Shown here one piece after another: positions 6,202 through 9,230 of a stretch of 9,230 bases of DNA (the stretch's first letter is position 1; each line of letters starts with the position of its first letter). The stretch spans positions 1 to 9,230 of the forward strand of contig JAGPGI010000086.1 in assembly GCA_018056045.1 (NCBI GenBank), written 5' to 3'. The DNA comes from Paracoccus sp. (in: a-proteobacteria). Its GTDB lineage: Bacteria > Pseudomonadota > Alphaproteobacteria > Rhodobacterales > Rhodobacteraceae. The position numbers and the translations under genes are program-made. The notes beneath the pieces were generated by a model, which was given only the letters and a program-made list of their open reading frames with translations, ran no database searches and was not told where the DNA came from.

Positions 6202-6298
6202 GGCGAATGCGCCCTGCGCAGGACCGGACGGCGTTTCTGGCCCCGGTGGCGAATCCGCTGTAGCGCGGCCCATATATTCACGCTATGATTCGCCTCAG
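6198..6298. repeat. Nested inverted repeats in the ftsW leader region
   Basis: CTGAGGCGAAT (6198-6208) has an exact 11-base inverted copy, ATTCGCCTCAG (6288-6298). A third arm, GGCGAATC (6248-6255), pairs with GATTCGCC (6287-6294), and TAGCG (6261-6265) pairs with CGCTA (6281-6285) inside it, giving a hairpin with a 4-nt bulge. The first and third arms compete for the same downstream arm. The first arm contains the stop codon of the small upstream gene. TATGAT (6284-6289) is a possible -10 for ftsW but has no good -35 partner. No T-tract follows, so this is not a simple terminator. Confidence 0.5.
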
Positions 6299-6344
6299 AC
6301 CCGGCAAACGGGCGATGTATTGAGGCAGTGACGGCGGTAACCCC

Positions 6345-7514
6345 ATGACCGAGATGGTCTTTGGCACCACGCCCGTGCGGGCGGGTGACCCGATTCTTCC
6401 ACGCTGGTGGCGCACGGTGGACCGCTGGTCCTTGGCCTGTGTGCTGGGGCTTTGTGCCATCGGGCTGCTGCTGGGGCTGGCGGCCTCGGTGCCCTTGGCC
6501 GAAAAGAACGGGCAGCCACAATTCTACTACGTCATCCGGCAGGCGGTTTTCGGCACCATGGCGCTGGCGGCGCTGCTGGTCGTCTCGACCTTTTCGCCGC
6601 GCATGGTGCGGCGCATCGGGGTGCTGGGCTTTGCCGCGGCCTTCATCGTGGTGCTGATGCTGCCCTTTGTCGGCACCGATTTCGGCAAGGGCGCGGTGCG
6701 CTGGCTGCGGCTGCCCGGCGGCATGTCCGTCCAGCCGTCCGAGTTCCTGAAGCCCTGTTTCGTCGCCATCTGCGCGTGGTTCATGGCCGCGAGCCAAGAG
6801 GTCGGCGGCCCGCCCGGTCGCGCCTATTCGGCGCTGCTGGCGGCGCTGACCGTGGTGCTTCTGGCGCTGCAGCCCGATTTCGGGCAGGCCTCGCTGGTGC
6901 TGTTTTCGTGGTGCGTGATGTATTTCATCGCCGGCGCGCCGCTGATGCTGCTCTTTGGGGTAATGGGCGCGGCGGTGCTGGGCGGGTTTTTCGCCTATGG
7001 CGCCTCGGACCACTTTGCCCGCCGCATCGACGGCTTTCTGATCGCCGATGTCGATCCGCGCACCCAGCTTGGCTATGCCTGGAACGCCATTCAGGAGGGC
7101 GGCTTCTTTGGCGTCGGCGTGGGCGAGGGCACGGTGAAATGGTCGCTGCCGGACGCCCATACCGATTTCATCATCGCTGTCGCGGCCGAGGAATACGGCC
7201 TGATCATGGTCATCGCCATTATCCTGCTTTACGGCACCATCGTCGTGCGCTCGCTGTTGCGCCTGCAGGATGAGCGCGACCCCTTTGTCCGTATCGCCGG
7301 CACCGGGCTCGCCTGCGCCTTCGGCGTGCAGGCATTGATCAACATGGGCGTGGCGGTGCGGCTTTTGCCCGCCAAGGGCATGACGCTGCCTTTCGTCAGC
7401 TATGGTGGCTCGTCGGTGATCGCCTCGGGGATCGCGGTGGGGATGCTGCTGGCGCTGACCCGCGCGCGTCCGCAGGGGCGGATGGGCGACGTTCTGGGAC
7501 GGGGCCGGGGATGA
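6345..7514 (+). CDS. ftsW: FtsW, septal peptidoglycan glycosyltransferase (SEDS family)
   Basis: FtsW polymerises lipid II into glycan strands at the division septum together with its partner class B PBP. The 389-residue protein has the SEDS layout with about ten membrane segments, starting at about residue 28. The signature blocks are GAVRWL with QPSEFLK (116-136), QPDFGQA (176-182), [20 protein letters not shown] (256-275) and [17 protein letters not shown] (341-357). Asp274 in the HTDF motif is the invariant periplasmic Asp needed for polymerisation. Length is in the normal range. Septal FtsW rather than RodA is favoured by the murG-murC neighbours. The start is reasonable but has only a weak ribosome site (GGCGG); ATG 6354 is an alternative. 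The stop overlaps the murG start as ATGA. The usual upstream partner murD is not adjacent. Confidence 0.95.
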   Translation: MTEMVFGTTPVRAGDPILPRWWRTVDRWSLACVLGLCAIGLLLGLAASVPLAEKNGQPQFYYVIRQAVFGTMALAALLVVSTFSPRMVRRIGVLGFAAAFIVVLMLPFVGTDFGKGAVRWLRLPGGMSVQPSEFLKPCFVAICAWFMAASQEVGGPPGRAYSALLAALTVVLLALQPDFGQASLVLFSWCVMYFIAGAPLMLLFGVMGAAVLGGFFAYGASDHFARRIDGFLIADVDPRTQLGYAWNAIQEGGFFGVGVGEGTVKWSLPDAHTDFIIAVAAEEYGLIMVIAIILLYGTIVVRSLLRLQDERDPFVRIAGTGLACAFGVQALINMGVAVRLLPAKGMTLPFVSYGGSSVIASGIAVGMLLALTRARPQGRMGDVLGRGRG

Positions 7515-8602
7515 ACGCCGCCGCACCTTTTTGCCTGATCGCCGCCGGGGGCACCGGCGGCCATATGTTTCCGGCGCAATCGCTGGCCGAGACGCTGCTG
7601 GCGCAGGGCTGGCGGGTCAAGCTTTCGACCGATGAGCGCGGCGCCCGCTATGCCGGCGCCTTTCCCCCCGAGGTGGTGCGCGAGGTGGTCAGCTCGGCCA
7701 CCACCGCGCGTGGCGGGATCGCTGCGAAACTTGCCGTCCCCTTCCGCATCGGTGCGGGCGTTCTGGCGGCGATCCGTGCGTTTCGCGCCGACCGCCCGGC
7801 CGTGGTCGTGGGCTTTGGCGGCTATCCGACCATTCCCGCCATGTCGGCGGCCTGTCTGCTGAAAGTCCCGCGCATGATCCATGAACAGAACGGCGTCATG
7901 GGCCGGGTGAATGCGGGCTTTGCCCGCCGCGTGGACCGCGTGGCCTGCGGCACATGGCCGACCGTCCTGCCGGCGGGCGTGGAGGGTATCCATACCGGTA
8001 ACCCGGTGCGCCGCGCGGTGCTGGATATGGCCGCCACCCCCTATCATCCCCCGGGCGAAGGGGTGCTGAACGTGCTGGTCATCGGCGGCAGCCAGGGCGC
8101 GCGCGTGCTCTCGGATCAGGTCCCCGAGGCCATCGCGGGCCTTCCCGACGAGATGCGCGCCCGCCTCAATGTCAGCCATCAGGCCCGGGCCGAGGACGCC
8201 GCCCGCGTGACCGAAGCCTATGCCCGCGCCGGCATCACCGCCGAGGTGCAGCCCTTTTTCGACGACGTGCCGCGCCGTCTGGCCGAATGCCAGCTTGTGG
8301 TCAGCCGGGCAGGGGCCTCCTCGATCGCGGATATCACCGTGATCGGGCGGCCCGCGATCCTTATTCCCTTTGCTGCCGCGACCGGCGACCATCAGACCGC
8401 CAATGCGCGGGCCGTGGCGGAATCCGGTGCGGCGGTGGTTTTGCCCGAATCCGTGCTTGACGCCGAAAGCCTCAGGCGCGACATGCGGGATATCCTTTCC
8501 GACAGCGCCCGCGCCGCCTCGATGGCCGCTGCCGCGCTGAAGCTGGGCCGCCCCGACGCGGCCCCGCGCCTTGCAGATCTAGTGACGGAACTGACCCGAT
8601 GA
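7511..8602 (+). CDS. murG: MurG, UDP-GlcNAc:lipid I GlcNAc transferase
   Basis: MurG adds GlcNAc from UDP-GlcNAc to lipid I on the inner face of the cytoplasmic membrane, producing lipid II, the substrate of FtsW. The 363-residue GT-B protein shows the first Gly-rich loop GGTGGH (13-18), GFGGYPT (101-107), HEQN (124-127), TGNPVR (162-167), the second-domain loop GGSQGAR (192-198) and the UDP-GlcNAc site [11 protein letters not shown] (265-275) to TGDHQTANA (291-299). No membrane helix is expected: the enzyme is peripheral. Length is normal for the family. Both ends overlap neighbours by ATGA (ftsW before, murC after), so the three genes are probably co-transcribed and translationally coupled. 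Confidence 0.96.
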   Translation: MNAAAPFCLIAAGGTGGHMFPAQSLAETLLAQGWRVKLSTDERGARYAGAFPPEVVREVVSSATTARGGIAAKLAVPFRIGAGVLAAIRAFRADRPAVVVGFGGYPTIPAMSAACLLKVPRMIHEQNGVMGRVNAGFARRVDRVACGTWPTVLPAGVEGIHTGNPVRRAVLDMAATPYHPPGEGVLNVLVIGGSQGARVLSDQVPEAIAGLPDEMRARLNVSHQARAEDAARVTEAYARAGITAEVQPFFDDVPRRLAECQLVVSRAGASSIADITVIGRPAILIPFAAATGDHQTANARAVAESGAAVVLPESVLDAESLRRDMRDILSDSARAASMAAAALKLGRPDAAPRLADLVTELTR

Positions 8603-9230
8603 ACGCAGCGACCAAACTTCCGGGCGAGTTGGGCCCCATTCATTTCATCGGCATCGGCGGCATCGGCATGTCCGGCATCGCCGAGGTGCTGATGACGCTG
8701 GGCTACCAGGTGCAGGGCTCGGACGCGAAAAAGTCCAAGATCACCGACCGGCTGGAAAAGCTGGGCGCCACCGTCTTCGAAGGCCAGCGCGCCGAAAACA
8801 TCGGCGAAGCGGGCGTGGTCGTCATCTCGACCGCGATCAAGAAGGGCAATCCCGAGCTTGAGGAGGCCCGCCGCCGCGGCCTGCCAGTGGTGCGCCGCGC
8901 CGAGATGCTGGCGGAACTCATGCGCCTGAAATCCAACGTCGCCATCGCCGGCACGCATGGCAAGACCACGACGACGACCATGGTCGCAACGCTGCTGGAT
9001 GCGGGCGGAATCGACCCGACCGTCATCAATGGCGGCGTCATCCATGCTTACGGCTCGAACGCGCGGGCCGGCGCCGGCGAATGGATGGTGGTCGAGGCCG
9101 ACGAATCCGACGGCAGCTTCAACCGCCTGCCCGCGACCATCGCCATCGTCACCAATATCGACCCCGAGCATATGGAGCACTGGGGGTCCTTCGACGCGCT
9201 GCGCAAGGGCTTTCACGATTTCGTCTCGAA
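8599..9230 (+). CDS. murC: MurC, UDP-N-acetylmuramate--L-alanine ligase (N-terminal part, cut by window edge)
   Basis: MurC is the cytoplasmic ATP-dependent ligase that puts L-Ala on UDP-MurNAc, the first step of the stem peptide. The first 210 residues are visible and the frame is open at the right edge; the full protein is expected to be about 470 residues. Seen are the Rossmann-like UDP-binding loop [11 protein letters not shown] (18-28), the ATP P-loop of Mur ligases GTHGKTTTT (118-126), EADESDGSF (166-174) and [12 protein letters not shown] (185-196). The [12 protein letters not shown] start and the EADESDGSF block are typical of MurC rather than MurD, E or F. The ATG overlaps the murG stop as ATGA; GGA 9 nt upstream is a modest ribosome site. 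Confidence 0.96.
   Translation, partial: MNAATKLPGELGPIHFIGIGGIGMSGIAEVLMTLGYQVQGSDAKKSKITDRLEKLGATVFEGQRAENIGEAGVVVISTAIKKGNPELEEARRRGLPVVRRAEMLAELMRLKSNVAIAGTHGKTTTTTMVATLLDAGGIDPTVINGGVIHAYGSNARAGAGEWMVVEADESDGSFNRLPATIAIVTNIDPEHMEHWGSFDALRKGFHDFVS

Noticed and set aside
5898..6263. 121-codon plus-strand frame overlapping the small membrane protein
   Set aside because: Arg-rich shadow composition, no clear ribosome site, and the 82-codon frame has much better codon use.
1..9230. CRISPR arrays, insertion sequences, tandem repeats, standard tRNA or rRNA genes
   Set aside because: No regularly spaced repeats, transposase frames or standard tRNA cloverleaf were seen by eye; the only tRNA-like element is the tmRNA acceptor domain.

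Overview
The window looks like a chromosomal segment of an alphaproteobacterium, most likely from the Rhodobacteraceae (Paracoccus/Rhodobacter-like). The grounds are the high GC content with strongly GC-biased third codon positions, an apparently circularly permuted (two-piece) tmRNA gene of the alphaproteobacterial kind, and the ftsW-murG-murC order of the division/cell-wall cluster. No insertion sequences, phage genes, CRISPR arrays or toxin-antitoxin pairs were seen. The organism call is inference.

Left part (1-3294, all minus strand). The left edge holds the start of ssrA: its own promoter (145-173), the acceptor piece ending in an encoded CCA at 60, a 24-nt intervening segment, and the first 35 nt of the coding piece, which runs off the edge. 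To the right are a GC-rich hairpin with T-rich tracts on both sides (a likely terminator), an orphan PotD-like periplasmic binding protein, and a two-gene unit of polyphosphate kinase 2 followed 3 nt later by a TPM-domain membrane protein with a zinc ribbon.

Middle (3351-5811). Divergent from the PPK2 gene is a short exported protein with the signal peptidase I fold signature. The positions of both catalytic residues (Ser and Lys) are occupied by Ala and Met, so it looks like a pseudoenzyme. It meets metA tail to tail, with the two stop codons overlapping. metA encodes a homoserine O-acyltransferase predicted to use acetyl-CoA. It is translationally coupled to an upstream P-loop ATPase of unknown function.

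Right part (5953-9230, plus strand). A short unrecognised membrane protein gene (82 codons) precedes a 143-bp gap with nested inverted repeats. Then come ftsW, murG and murC (cut by the right edge), joined by ATGA overlaps. These three act in sequence around lipid II: MurC makes UDP-MurNAc-L-Ala, MurG completes lipid II, and FtsW polymerises it at the septum.

The points most worth a second look are the degenerate signal peptidase paralogue, the short gene and inverted repeats before ftsW, and the conserved-looking ATPase-metA coupling.
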